A stretch of 64,000 bases of DNA, taken from assembly GCF_029227915.1 (NCBI RefSeq), contig NC_079883.1:14632001-14696000 (forward strand), in the 5' to 3' direction. Below are positions 48,770-63,928 of this stretch, piece by piece; position 1 is the stretch's first letter, and the number at the start of each line of letters is the position of its first letter. The DNA comes from Hydractinia symbiolongicarpus (lineage: Eukaryota > Cnidaria > Hydrozoa > Anthoathecata > Hydractiniidae). The notes under the pieces were generated by a model. The model had not been told where the DNA came from, ran no database searches, and saw only the letters and a program-made list of their open reading frames with translations. The translations under genes were made by a program, and so were the position numbers.

Positions 48770-51114
48770 AAAGAGAAGGTTGTAGCCGCTTAGAATATGT
48801 AGGTGATTAAGAAGTGAATTCGGTTGGAAACGGAAGAGCTGCGGTTGGTCCTCGCGACTATGAAGGAAATGTTTCAGTGAAAAAAAAAATAGAAAACGAA
48901 AACTTTAAAATATAATTAGAGAACATTTAGAAAAGTATGTTACTTTCTTAATACAACATCGATTCGTATATCTGCACGTCTAACATTCTCAACTCCAAGG
49001 TTGTTCCTGGAGCTTACTTTATGGGTAATGTCGAAAATACAGGAAAGTCTGGAAAAGAAGTTGCCAGGTCTGATGATAATAGTATCACTTATTGTTGGCT
49101 TATAGGATCAATCATTTTGTGCTATTTTTGTTTGTCTCTCGAGGGGATTTATAAAAGACTTTGGGGAAAAGAAGGAAAAATTAGTACTCCATTCTTTTGA
49201 ATGAGTGAAAGAAAATTTGGTCCAAAAGCATCACTACCCATTTTTTAATCCCGGGGCTAGTATTTCTTCTTTATGTCAAATGATTAAAAAACCTGGAACC
49301 AAGTCGTAAAGACAGTTTATCATGAATGATGATACGAACTTTTTATTTACATTTTTTTTTACTTTAAAATATAGTTCTTAAAAATGTCTTTATTAACATT
49401 ATTATTTATCACTAGATCAATAAAATTGAAAATAAATATTACTATTTAAGAATTTTGTTTATCTTTCGCGCCCAAACTTTTCAACACGTGACGGAAACTT
49501 TGACCCTAGTGCTTCATTTTTTTCGCTGACGCGAAATCCAAAATGTCGCACTGTGAGGCTATAAAAACCACGATATCTTAGTAAATAAATTGCGTAATTA
49601 TGAGGGCTATGCACGTAATGAAAATTGCCATGTGTCACGGGGTGAAATCATGGGGAAATTCCGCAGGTCTAGGGTATTAAAACTGAGCATAAAGTCGTTC
49701 CACTTGCAATACCCTCTGAATCATTTCTTTATCGTAATTAAAAAAAGACAAAGATTATAGTCAGCGAAAACAAACAAAACAAAACAGATGACAAGATATG
49801 GTCAAAGGGAAAAGTATTAAGAACAAATTATTTTGATGACTTTCGTCACCATCAAGTGTCACCAGTGGATATTAGATACAATAACTTAAAAGAAGAAAAA
49901 CGTCCGGCAGCCGATGAAATCCTTTACGTGTCATCGAAAACAAAGTTTGATAGTAGATAAATAACCCTAAGCCTTTTTTTAAATCATGAGAGACTCCTAC
50001 GGCCATGATAAAATCAGTTTTGTTTATCTTCACTTTCAAATATAGATGCTTGTACAGGTTGCCGATTTTTTTTGTAGCATTTACCCTGGGTAATTTCCTG
50101 GAAATGCCTCGGTGACTAAGGCTGAGTTCTATTTTTAAAAAAAACATTGGCATGGTAAACAAAAAAAAATGTATGCTTAAAACGATATTCGAAAAGTCGA
50201 TTTTGTGTCACGTAAACAAAACAATTTTAGGTCAAATAATTCATATTTTCACATACAATTTTTTCTTCAAACTTGTCTAGAAATTAAATTTTATCAACTG
50301 TAATATTTGAATTTTGATCATTTTCCTTGCAGCTACAGCATTGTATTAACTTTCTCATAATTTTGTTTAAACGTCATTTTCAAACTGCGTCCGACTTCTT
50401 GTTTAATTCCCAAACTACTAAGAACAAAAAAGTTGTTATTAAAGAATTCGACATTTTAATACATAAATTTATCAAAATACACAAAAATTTACATAAACCT
50501 TTTTTGCGATAAAACGTTTACTTAATATAAGAAATTTACCGTACATACATTTACTGTACAACCCCATTCCCGGTCCATTCTACACCAATGGCATACAAAC
50601 CTGCTCCGTCAGCATGTCGTAGGTGCAGTGGTCCTGGGGCGAGATTGGTGTATTGCAACACAGCTGTTTGCAATCATTGATGTGGTTATCATCGTAACCA
50701 CGCAACTATGAGAATACCGACACGGTATCATTGTGTACAAGCTCGCAAGTATGATTTTTTTCTGGTAATATCGTAAAATTAATTCGCAATTAACTTTAGA
50801 CAACTTCAAAATTATTACGACAAGAGTTTGAGTGAAAATTAGTTCATTTTGAAACGCGCCAGGTCACAATTTACAATAGTACATACAGCGAAAACGCATT
50901 TGCAATTTACGCATGTCTTTGGAAGTAATACTTTAAGAAGGGATAGTATTATGCTGGGGAGATCATACTCCATACATCGACACCAAGTCGAATACAATTC
51001 CGCCTACTTAACACTCGCTAAAAAATAGCCATCATATGTGAAGTCGATGATCTTAACATTTTTGTTTCTCTGCGACACCATTGTTATCAACACACTTAAA
51101 CTTGTACAAGCTGA
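48770..51114. other. Intergenic between receptor gene 3 and ATG2
   Basis: Convergent interval (gene 3 on plus, ATG2 on minus). It should contain both 3' UTRs. No coding exon, RNA gene or clear repeat was recognised. Confidence 0.5.
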
Positions 51115-54100
51115 TCACGAGTTTTCGGTTCTCCACTTCTCAAGAGCTTCTTTTCTTTTATCAGGCGCAAGCTGATTCATTGCGCCGCCCAGCACATTTG
51201 AGGTGGCTTCAGTAGCAAGTATGAGTGGTTTGACAACCGTGGGTGGTATTTGTCTTAATACGCCACCCACGGCACCCGTCATACCTTTTTTCTCGTGTTC
51301 TTCCGTCGCAACTCGAACAATGTTTGATGCCGTTTGTGAGAAACCCTGAAAAATTGTTTATAGATAAAAGAAGATATTGAATCGCGAAGACATATTGCGA
51401 CCTAGAAAAATAAAAACAGGGGTACCTTATTGGCAAAAAATTTTTCGACCCTAACAGGTTTTTGACAACCTCTCAATCAATTTTCACTCTTAATGTTTAA
51501 TTCACCGTAAGTAGAATTATAACGTTCAATACTAAAATAGACAACGCCCTTGTTACTGTCAATTTCTGTTAAGGATATCTAAATAGGGACATTACGAAAT
51601 TCCAGAGGAAGTTACAATGTTTCAGTCTTTTGAAAAAATACGTCTAACAAATTATTTTATTTTGGCGACAAAGGCAGTATATTAAAGAAAGAAAAACGAG
51701 CGCAAACAAGCAAACAAAAATGCAATATAGCCGTCTATTAGTTTTACCATTAGGAAATATATTGTTTGAAATTTAAACAATACCTCAGTGAGCACAGTAT
51801 ACGCGTTAACAAGTCCTTCCCTCATTTCAGCTGGTTGTGCAACTTGACCACTACTTCGTGTTTGTAAAGCAGACACGTGGCTTGGACCTGGACTCACCAT
51901 ATCAAACGTCAGCTCAGCAAAACTCTAAAAAGGTTTTATTGCATACTCAAATGAAATAAAAACAGAATAATGAATAAAAACAGAATAATGGACAGTCAGA
52001 AATGTGTGTTCGGCATTTTAATACATTAACAGCTCGTTATACAATTTTTTACCAACAAAGCTATTTGGATTATCTAATATAGTTTGATATGTTCATATGG
52101 GGTTATTTAAAAGATTTTTTTATATAAAAACAGCATCTCCTGCGATTTCAATAACATGTTGATCAAGAAAAAGATGATAAAAACAACTTATAACTGAATA
52201 TAGCTTGAGGTTCGGTTCACATCACCCATTATGCAACGCCGAGACGTTATGCATTGAAAACACATGATCTGATTATTAACGGTGTTTTACACACAAAGTT
52301 GATGTCCTGCATAAATATTAAACGCATACCTGTATGGTGGTGACTAAGCGATTTGACAGTTCCAACATAGCCATAGCTGTCGACGTACTGAATGAATGGG
52401 CGCCTCGTTGCAGTCCACGAACGATGCGCCCGTCTTGTCTATATTGCTGTACTGGCATCCAGAACAAATCTTTCACGCCTTGAAACAGCTGTAACAAGCT
52501 ATACGTTGGACCCACACCGCCAAGTATACTCTTTAACTGGTTTTGTCGGATATCGTTCAACCATTCTTGAAGGATGTAGGAGATAAGTTTGTCAATGCCT
52601 AGCAAGCCGCTTCGACAGCATAGACGTTTTAGTCGTAATTCTGAACAGTTTAACTGCGATAGTCCAATTATCAGACCGGCTAGTGTACCCTTTAAAGTTT
52701 GAAAAAATTCAAGCTTTACCCCTGTTACAATGCTGTTTTCAGAAAAGAGGAAAAAGAGTAAGCGAAAAATAATTTAGAAAATAATTTAAATCAGGTAACA
52801 TCACACAACAACCGTATTACCTGCTCAATCGCTATGTATTTGCCTTGATAATCCAATCTTATCGGAACCTCTGGAGAAAAAACAAAAGATTTTATAAACA
52901 GTGCGGCCGATTTTTCCGATTTTAAACTTTCCGAAGACGACGAATGCTTTAACATCTCGTTTTTCACAGGCGATGACATCACAGGAGAATCGGAGATAGT
53001 TTGGAACGGCTCTCTACCAGGTGACGAAGATAAACAAGTGGAAAGATCCGGATTTACCGGTTTGGGAGTCGGTTTATTTCCGGATATCTCGGCGAAAAAG
53101 TCTTTAAGGAAAAACAATGACTCCTAAAATGCAAAAATGATAAAAGATTGAATCGAGGATTAGATTGTTCGACCTCTGTGCATATAGCAGAGAAGAATAT
53201 AAAAGCTCAACCTACCAGTGTATATGCAGGCTTTTAAGCTCATTCACAGAATTACAAAAATTACGGCAGAAATCAATGTTCTTGATTTTTTAATAAGCGC
53301 ACTATCCTAATTTACGTTTTTTGGAGGCTTTCAAATGCTCTCAACTTTTCGAATTTAAAGCCTCAAAATGTTCATAAATTGTTCTTAACTTTTTTTTTAT
53401 TTTTGAAGTTCGTTAATTAGGATGTTTTAAAGTTTTGGACCTCTAACCTGTATATACTTTTGTTCTTTTAAAAAAACTGTGTGAGCGGCCTGAAAGTTGT
53501 AACATGTTTTTCCAACACATTCACTGATACTGATAACATCGATTACCGTAGCTGAAATATGAAAGTTTGTTGAACGCAAATCCACGCATGCGCACACGTA
53601 ATGTCCGCACTAGCAGTAGGATTAAATGAACGTGCCCTTTTGATGACAATCAATTCACGCCTAATAAACATACATGCTCAAACAAACATTCTTAAATAAA
53701 CTCGTCTAAATTAACGTTAGAATAAACGCATTCTCCTTAAATCGTAAAAAAGATCTTTAATATTTTTTGCACCTGAATAAAGAGCTTGCGTTTACGCTTG
53801 TCTTTTTTGTTACTTCAGCGAAATAGTCATTTTTGTAAAGAACGCCCACCCGCCAATAAACACATCTTTGAGTAAACACCCAAGCAAAATTTAGACATTT
53901 ACAAGTGCCAAGGAATTTATTCATAATTTTACGGTAAATCCACGGTGTAGTATTTGGCATGCTCAGATGGTAAACTTAAACCAACCTTTATTCGAACAAA
54001 CAGTAGGATTTTTTTATTTCCTCAAAAAAATAACTGGAGCGAAAAAAAATAAACTAACGCTACATAAAAAATCTTCTGCGAATTAGAATAAACTGATAAG

Positions 54101-57100
54101 TAGTGATCGTATTTTCCGCGTGTAAAAACTTTTTAAACTTTCTGCTCGCTAAAATCTCACCTGATCAACATTTAGTCGTAAAGGTTGTAGCGAAACTCGT
54201 AACGATGCTTCTTCAGAGCGAGCCTCGTCTTCAGGCTTACTAACCAGTAGCTTTATGGTCACCTACGTAGAAAAAGATAGTCGTAAGATAGATAGATCAA
54301 TGAGTACTGGATCAAATTCAAAGTCACCCGTACCATATTAGCGCTTGACTGTTTTGGTAGATTTTCAGACGAAAAGCAATAAAGGAACTTGTTGAGTTGT
54401 GAAGACACCAGCCGATCACGTATTTCAAGGTCGTAAATTAAAAGGACGTCTCGATAAATTTGTTTGTTTTTTTCCGGGTATACTTCGTGTTGAAATCGTA
54501 TCTAGAAACAAAGGTATGAAAAAAAGGATTTGATGCAAAAAAATTTCGCCGAAAAAAAGTCAGCATGATGGTGATACTACGCAAATTGGTAGCCATCCTA
54601 ACTATTTTGGTGAAAGTTTCTGCCTTTGAATACCTCAAAATAATCAAAAACCTTTGCTTAGCAATATCCTGAAAAGTTTTTCTATCCCAAAAATTTTGAA
54701 AATTTTTGTTGATTTCTCTCTTATCCGGTGTGAGTATGGGAATACTCTTTTGCAAGGAAACGCCATAACTATCTGCAACACCGCGTATAATCTAATCGAT
54801 TACAATGAGTTCACTGGATTATTCTCACACACATAACACGGTGATGTACATACCTTGTTCATCTGAAGTTCCATCAACGTATTAACATCGCGGTTAACAC
54901 CGCCCTTCACTCTGTGCACCTTATATTTCGTGTCAGCTTTACTAGGAGAAGTCGCTCGGTGTGAACTTAAAGAAGACTTGCGAGATGAAGAGACTTTAGG
55001 GCTCGATGTTGAGCTAAAACAAAAGATGCAAAATGAAAGAAATAAAATACGACGCCGGGCAGTATAGAAGTAGAAAATGGATCTATAACAAGGAATCAAC
55101 TAAGTGGTGTTGGTAGGTGCTATGTAATTGGTGACTGTCCTTGGAAATTTTAAGGGATACATTATTAATGTTGTTTTCTGGAGTGATAATTAAGGCGAAT
55201 CTACAGTGTTAAAAGCTTCTTTTTTACAGAAATCTTCCACAGTTCCAACCACACATTAGTTTTATGGAATCGAAAATTGCAGAAAATAAAGCGAGTTATC
55301 TAACCATTAAACTGTCCACACATCTCACCTAGTTCTCCTTGTTCTCGTTGTTTGAAAGTCATTTCCACCATACATCTGCCACACTAGTGACATTTCACGA
55401 ATCGTGTATCTGTACACAGCAGGGGGGTAGTCGTCTGGGGAACCTAATAGGTCTTGTTTACCCAGCTAAAACAACAAACGGATGACGTAGTAACATAAAA
55501 TATAACAATGCTCAAGAAAATCAAAGCTACGTTTCCAACGTGTTTACGCATTTGAATTGCAGTGTAAAATATTTTTTTTTTAAATTCTCGAGGTAAAAAT
55601 ACCGAAAAACTGCAACTTTTAAAATTATCTAGAAAGGAGGTTTACTTTACTAAAAAATGAAAATACAATGTACCGGTATTTGAAAATAACCATCAATTAT
55701 GTTTATTTTTTTGTCAGTCAGCATTCGAACAATAGGATCATGCTCATCCGAATTCTACAAAAGAAAGTGATAAGTTATATGAAACTCATTTTTATGCACA
55801 ACTTCACAATTATCTAAGTTTGCATTTCTCAAACATAAAATCTCGTGAAAAAGGCATATTAAAAAAGAACGGAAGGAGCTGGGCCTCGATTTGGGGGGGG
55901 GAGCAATCTTACCAGAAAAAATGGCGATAATAGCCTTTGCTCCTTTGTCAAAGTGTATCTTGGCAACAACGTCAGAAGTTTACGTAAAATTTTGATTTAT
56001 GTGCCTACATTAAAAACAAATCAAAAGCTACCAAAGATAGGTTAGCTTACTTGTTTTGGTGTGTCGTTATCCAAGAAGCAATACTCATCGCTACTGGATG
56101 GATCATCTTCTTCAATATCATCAAAACATTCATCAATCAGTGTACCTTCAAACTTACCATCAACCTAAGTTAAATAAAAACCAACGTGAAGGTTATCACA
56201 GCCGACCCAACTTTACTGTGCTGCATCGTACTTTAAGATTAAATATATATCTTGCATATGCAAGCTGATGCGTTGTTAAATCGCTAACCAGAAGAAATTA
56301 ATTGAAAAAAAAATCATAGTAAATTGGAAACCTTAAAGTTGAAGTAATTCTCTTTGAATAGCCTTTTCATAGTTAATGGTTAAATATTTTATCTGCTATC
56401 ATATATGTTATTTGTTAATGTGCTATTTGAGGCTACTTTCCCAATTTTTAAAATAACCAATTACATCACTGAAAAGCTCGCAAAAATACATTAGACTTAG
56501 TAACAATATCAAAATTCGTAAAACTGCGCTAAATAAATGCGCATTTAAGGTGCAAAAAGACCAAAGAACGGCCAACATCGACTTAAGTGAGAACTTTGAC
56601 ATCTTTTCTAAAGTATATTTAATTTTATTTTCACAATTCATTAACATTTCGTTGTCCCTCAAACTGAGCAAACTGATTTTTAGGTCCACATTTCTTCCTG
56701 ACTATTCCCTTAAGACTTCCAAGAATCGTTACAGAAAATAAGTGGTGTGTAATGCATACAGCCTTAGAAATATGGAAAAGTAGCACAATATTGCTATAGC
56801 AAGCATCTTACTTTGTCATCGTTGTCATCTAGCATAGCGTCTGCCATCAGTACATCAATATGATTTGAATCCATGGTCTGGCCATCAATAACTGGTGTTG
56901 AAGGTAAAGTTGTATCTAATTCCTACACATGAATAATACAGCAGTAAACGAAACAACAGAATTTACACTCGTTGTTTTTATTATTCAATATGAAAACAAT
57001 ATCATATATTCTTTTTTTAAATATGATATTATTTTCAAAAATGAAATTGTTCTGCTTATGGAACGCAAGCAGCAAAGAGAAAACAAAACAGCAAAGAGAA

Positions 57101-60100
57101 AAGTTTTCATTTGTTCACATTTACTTCTTCGTGTGTATTCGTTTCATAAGAGCACTTGAGCATAAGAAATTCAATTGACATCAATGCATCACCCAATCAA
57201 ACAACTGAATGTTAATGACTTTTAACGTGTCTATTGTTTTAGTGTCTTTTTTTAATTTTCGCGCCTTTTTTCACTTTCTAATGAAATTGACATAACTTGT
57301 CAAAGAAAACTGTACCAACGTAGATCAATGCGTAGATACAGCTACATATTTACAGTTAAAAATACGTAGAAACTACTCGAATATATTTTTAGACTGAAGT
57401 GTCTTACTATTATATTTTTCTGGTGTAGAGGGCGATTTCTTACTCTTTAATTTTTGATTTATAGTTTTATATGCGAAATTTTTCGCTTTTATCAACTTCT
57501 TATCAAAAATTATAATCGCAAATGCACTCTGCACCAAACTGCTAAAAATCAACCTCTTATTTAAAAATTTTGCAAACCAAGAAACAAATTTCCTGAACTG
57601 AATGAATAATCGTTGGAGAGTTAACAGATTAAGGTGCTATCCAGACGCGAATCTAAACAACGTGAAAAAACATGTTTAAGTTCTGGGACGGTATTTTGAT
57701 GTGCATACTTGAGAGGGCAACCATACGTCTGTCTAACTTCGTAAAAGGCGCATGCAAAAACAACAACAACGTTATGGCAAATTACAAATGCGTACCGCTT
57801 CTCCTTCCGAGGTTGTATCTGACACACAGCCATCCAGTTGTAAATCACCATCAGAAGCAAAATATTTGATCAGTTTCATTAATGCAACGCACGAATCCGA
57901 ACACGTTCGAATGTTCAACATATTATTTGACATGGCAAGATCAAAGACAGGTTGACGGGTGTCCAACCCATCGGTAAGCTTCAGTGTCAACTCAAACATT
58001 GCCATATCCATGACAGGAATGTAGCTGGACGTGTTAACGTCATCAGTCGTTTTGTCACAGATATAGAATGTGGAGTCTTCTATCAGAAATCTGGAAACAC
58101 AATGAGAACTAAGCGATGACAAAGATGGGATAACTTTTCAATTATAAAGAAAGAAAAAATAAAATGTCGTAATTATCTCCTCTTTTATGGTAACATCAAA
58201 ATGCATTATCAAATGAAAACTACTAAAAAGCAGCCCTCCTGGAAAATGCTTGCCCTCTTTGGTCTGTTCTAGTTTAAAAATCTAGTGTCCCCTTTTCAAC
58301 ATTTTTAGGTCAATAAGACCGCCGTTAAGAATTATGTTCTTTCGGGTACAACTGCCAGATGTCCATTATCCAACGCACTCTTGGGTGTAAAAAAATCGTA
58401 GAATTTGTTTGATTGTTTAAAAATGATTGTTTTCAAACAGCAAAAATATTAAAAAAAAACAAATTTAATAATATCATACATCATACTTTTGTCCAATTTT
58501 GGTTTGTTTGTCAATGACAATCATTGACATTCACATTTTTTACGTAAAATATTATCACCCGCAGGTTGTTAAGATGTTTTATGTGCAGGTTACAAGAAAC
58601 AGACATATTTTCGATTATAACAAAGCTGCAGGCCAAAGGGAAAAACAAAATAATATCACATCTCTTACCTTAGAATAGATGTTTTTGACATTGGTATCAA
58701 GTTGCTGGACAAACTGAACATTTCAACTGTCAGCAATGAATGTACGGGAAGATTGATGGGTCTGAAAAAGTCATTGTACATTTCGATTGACATTTGAAAT
58801 ATTATAAGATTTTCTGCAACTGCTGTTTCAAATTTACATGGTGGGTTTAGGAAGAAGAAAATAGCTACCTGTAATCAACCGCACACCCCCATAAATGCAA
58901 ATGCAGTCCAGTGATAGTGGATGGAAATGTGTATCCAAGGATAGGGTAGTCTTCGATACTCATAAAATTCATTAGCTACAAGAAAACAGTATTCCTTCAT
59001 TGCTTTTCATTAACAAACGATTACTATAAGGGGGCTACTATTTCATTACAACTAATTCTCACAATGGTTTATGTTTTGTATTTTGTTTTTATGGATGAAG
59101 AGGTGAGATAGTAGGCATCTCTAAAATACATGCGGCCTCGTAAAATGTGTCACAAATCCTGCGCATTATACACATTGTGGCTGTAATTGGTGGTAGTGCC
59201 AGTGGTGGTAATGATATAGAGTTGACTCTCCAATTAGCAGACACTTTTGGTGCAATCATTTTTTTTCTGCTAATTAGATGTGTGTGTATGCATACTATTT
59301 GGAGAATATTCTCATTCTCCCACATCAATTTGACAAAAAAACGTGCTTCCAGAACTTTTAGCCCACCAAATATGTAACCCATGGTCAATTTATCTTAGTT
59401 TAGGGGAAAGAAAATGCTTAAATGGACATAACTTTCATTTTATTTGAAAAAAGTAGTGTGATGTTGGTACATCAAGTCAAATGAAATATAAATATAATAA
59501 ATATAAATGTTTAAAATAAAACAATTGTATTTTCTTTCCATCTGCTAGCTAGAGAAGATTTAATCAGAACTTTTGCCTGACAAAAACTTTCTGTTAATTA
59601 CTGTACAATATTTAGAGTATAACTGAACACTATTTAAAGTATAAGCATTTGACCATGGTTTTGCTAGTGCAATCCAGTTTAATTAATTAGAGGTTCTACT
59701 TTTAAGAGTATTCATTAATTAGAGAGTTGACTGTACCCCATCATGAATCAAGGTTAGTAGCAAATTACTAGTTAAAAACAAATCAAGAAACTAAAGAAAA
59801 TAACGTAAAAATTTCACCTGTAACAGCCAACTCTGTCCTGAAGGCTTAATCACATGGTTTAGAGTACCACCTCGAAGAGCTACTGCTAATTTATTATCCT
59901 AAAAATCAGATAAATAGTTATGCTTCTTAGTTTTCAAAACTGTTTCACACTGTTGTGAGTTATCAAAACTCACCTTAGTTTTAGAAGAGGGTTGTGATGT
60001 ACTCTTCAAAGCCAATGACAGCATGGCTAGATTTTCTGTGCCAGCACCCATAGCCCCTTTACATTTTGAGCTTACATTATCATCAGAAGGATGTATTGTG

Positions 60101-63100
60101 TTTAATAAGTCACTAGTATTTAATGCATCTGCCATAATATTTATATTAATCGAGTCGTTCACATAGTTACTATGGAATAGCTCAACTTCATTCGAGTATA
60201 ATTCCATAAAGTCTGTATTTGATTGGCCTTTATAACCAGAGGCGATAAAAAAATGCCCATTTTTCACATTCAATACAACATGTCCAACTTCTTTTATCGC
60301 ATTAACATTTGTGCAAGATGTATCGGTTGGAGTAGATGAAGACATATCAGAGGATGAATCCTACAAAATATTTCTATAAGTTAGCAACAATGATGTTAAT
60401 TTCGTGATATCCACATTTCTATGTTTGCACATTATCACACATCCATCCTAATTCTCACAACCTTTGCACAGTTGTTTACAAAATCATACTATAATAACCT
60501 GCAATTCTAACTAACTCTTCCCAAGACTACATGTCAAACATGACCAAATGGTTAAAATTGACATGTTTTGCCATTATTAAACAAAACTAGATTAGCGTGA
60601 ACTAATTTTAATTTATTCAAACTTAAAGCTATATTCACAATATAAATTAAATTCTCACATCAACAATATTTTTTCATTTTTTGCACACATTTGCGCAAAG
60701 AGGACCTATTCTACACCTCTTAACGTTTATGCATTTATACATACATTATAACGCCATAGAAATTCAGAAATTAAGACATTAGATGTGTTTTACTACGCAT
60801 ATTTTAAACGAAAATGTAACATTAAAAATAAAAAAGAAAATGATATACCTTCGCAGGAGGAAACAACGCAATTTCTCCTTTATCAATGTGTAAAGAAAAA
60901 CACAGATTTGTTTGTTCATGATGTTTTTGCGGACTGTCTGTGTAATCAGCAGAAAAGAAACTTGTGTCATTTGAATGAGAATCAAACGCTAAAAATAAAT
61001 TACTCTCATTGTTATTATGAAAAGGAAGTTATTTGTCCTTCATGTTTTATTTAATATAGGAGTTAAAAATTTGTGTACCATCTCGTATTGCTGAACGACA
61101 CATAAAAAATTTATCGCCACCATTGTCAAGTTGGCCAATATGGCTAGCTAGATTGATATGTACGCTTTCATATGGATTCATTTGTTTAGTATTAAAGTCA
61201 ACAGGGGATGGAGCAAGTGATTCCCACATCATTAGATCTCCGAAAAACCTAAATTTTAAATCAGCACAAAAATTATAAATTTGAAGTGTTTCCCAAATAT
61301 TTTTTTTTACTCATATATAAGCCAATTGAAGCAAAATTTACTTTTATTTATGGAAAAACTTTTACTCTTTAAACACATATTACCCATTTTATATGAATAC
61401 TTGCTAAATTTGCTAAACTGCTAAACGAAATTGTCGAACACTTTCTTTGCCAGGCGCTTAAAGCTTACCGCAAAAAATCTTACTGTTCAAATCTGCTTCA
61501 CTGGAGTACTAAAACGGTGTCTCTGTTTTGCTATTTTAAGTGTAGTTCTGAATTTATATTGAAACGTTGCTTTTAGTGTTTCTCTATTGTACTTTTTTAC
61601 GTCTACACTGCTATGATATCTTGAAAATTCACTTTTAGGGGGAAAACCAGACACCCTTAGAGATCTCAGCATGTCCAGAGCATTATTATTTTAGTTTTGT
61701 TTCCAAAAAAGCTTGTACTTTTTAGTTTTGTATTCTCCCTTTACCATTCTTTTCCTGTCCAAAATTTATACTTTTTATCTTAAATAAACAATCTATGAAT
61801 TATAAGCCTTCCAATGATATAAAAATTAAAAATGTGACAAAAAAGCAATCCTTTCATGTATCCTTAAGTATGGTTAAAATCAAAACATTTACCTGTTGTA
61901 AACAAGCTCAAAAATGTCATTAGTGTGCAAGTTCATTTGAACGTATGGAACATAACAGTTGATAGTAAATTTTGAGTTCATTGTTGCAAATTCTTGAAAA
62001 GCATTCATCTCTGCTACTGATCCTGGTAACACCATCTACGAATAATCAAGTATGATATACAACAAAAAATATCCGGAATTAGAAAATACTACGTGATTTT
62101 GACTTCTGTTTAAAAAATTTTAAAACCAATTAATTGCTGGATGATACGAATCGTTCTGTCCGAATGCAAAATTATAGGACCTATTTTTCACATTTAAGAC
62201 AAATTTAAAAAGAGATAACCGTGCAGCATAAATAAGCTCAAAGAAGGTAATAAGAATTTTATAAAGATTATATCACCTCTTCATTCTCATACATTGTTTG
62301 TTGTGTTGCAAATGGTGATGGTTCGCTTTTCATCCATGGATATTCACTTTCAATGGAGTCAGGCGATGAATCTTTAGAGACGTCATTTTCAAATACTGAA
62401 TTGACTGGCTGACAGGAAGTGATTAGTATTCTAAATGCGTTAATATCTACCAGTTTATGCATGTAGTGTGGCTACTACTCACTTATATTGTAAGGCAAGC
62501 TTAGGGAAATCATTGTTGTATTTGCATAATTAAGTAACTAAAAAACAGAGGAATACATGTACCTTGGCATGTCAATACCCATTGAATTTTTGTCTCCATC
62601 CTCCATGCCAATGTCAAATAAATGATAATAATTACCTTGCACCAGAAAGAATGCTAAAAAAATTACAGGAGAAAATGTTATTCTAGCTTTTTTTTGGTAG
62701 TCTATGGTATGTAGGTATCCAAGAATATGTTGCTCAGAATGAAAGGTTAAATTTCTCAAACTAGTCGAACCATTTGATTTGATTACCCATCATTTCGATG
62801 AGGAGAGGCCTGTTACATAAAACCATACTGGCACTATGCAAGGAAAAGGAGACGTGATAAAAGAATTGGTTTTCCCTGATATTTTAGTCCTATTTATTCT
62901 TTTTTGTTTTTAAACAAGGGATAATGGTACATGTGTGACTTTTTGCACAAGGTAGACATTCGATTAAAATAATTGTATCATGGCTCATATTATTTGGCTA
63001 GGTATATAGGTTGAGAAGATAACAACACTTAGATTTTGCATGTGGAAACATGAATATGGAATATACAACCCTGAAGTTTGCAATTATAAAAAAAATACGG

Positions 63101-63928
63101 TTGCTCACCTCTTGCTTTTTTAAAAGTTATATCATAAGTAAATGAGGTTTGGATTGCATGTAGTGAGGTTTTCAACTCGAAAGAGGAAATGTCAACTTTT
63201 AAATTCTCCTTGTGCACAGCTTTATGCCACCATGGCCTCTTGTTAATATCACTGGAGGGTCGAAGGTCTGGAACTGGGAATCTGAACCAAAAATAAAACA
63301 AAAAAATGGAGAGTTGCCATTAAAATAAGAAATACTGTGAACTTATTGCACTTCTGGTTTAAAGATGAAAATTCCGAATACTTAACTTTACTTGCCAAAA
63401 ACAACAACAAATAATTCGAATTAATTATAACCACATTAGAAAGTTCTATTTCTTGGCCTTGATAGTTATTAGACTAAATAACTTTATTTCTTACCTTATT
63501 AGCAAGGTAGCATTTGAACACTGAACAGAAAAATCTGTTTTATATTCTCCTATCATAGGACTGTCATCCATAACTTGTCGAAAAGCTGTTTGTTGATTCT
63601 AAATTACAAATCCTTTTTATTTTAAATTTTGAAAGACACACACAGTTGATCAGATACTGTGTGAAACGTAATGTATACTCATGATATAAAACACTAGAAA
63701 AAAACAACATATTCTTAACAAAAAACCTACAGCCGATTGACCAGTAGCCAACGAAGCGTACATGTTATTTATGTTGGTGTGTTTTGTATTATTCATTTTG
63801 TACAATGGACCAGGATGCAATAAGGCAACAATACGATCTATCATTGTCAAATCAATTTCTGCATCTAAAACACCCAATTCAACTGTCACAGAGGATTTCG
63901 GTGGCAATGTTGACCTCGACTGAACTCC
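51115..63928 (-). CDS. ATG2: Autophagy-related protein 2, 3' 24 exons (5' end outside window)
   Basis: A rod-shaped lipid-transfer protein that moves phospholipid from the ER to the growing phagophore with WIPI partners and ATG9. Exons: 63731-63928, 63495-63598, 63109-63281, 62563-62653, 62277-62430, 61893-62035, 61079-61248, 60849-60988, 59974-60360, 59818-59898, 58869-58975, 58669-58761, 57796-58090, 56812-56922, 56051-56164, 55674-55754, 55329-55465, 54854-55013, 54334-54501, 54161-54262, 52821-53123, 52330-52689, 51784-51924, 51115-51345. All phases close to 1347 residues. Diagnostic blocks: FPVPDLRP, LREMSLVW-like IREMSLVWQMYGG, EIRDRLVSSQLNKFLY, LRVSLQPLRLNVDQ, LLGGVGPTYSLLQLFQG, and the C-terminal GMTGAVGGVLRQIPPTVV with ATEATSNVLGG. 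DEYCFL after an acidic run fits the LC3/GABARAP-interacting motif of ATG2. The N-terminal chorein domain must lie upstream, beyond 64000. Confidence 0.97.
56075..56092 (-). other. LIR (Atg8-binding) motif codons in ATG2
   Basis: The residues DEYCFL lie in the exon 56051-56164, preceded by an acidic DDIEEDD segment. Y-x-x-L with flanking acids is the LIR pattern. The position matches the known ATG2A/B site with an F-C-I-L type core, just before the WIPI-binding stretch encoded by the next exon (55674-55754). The base coordinates are approximate. Confidence 0.65.
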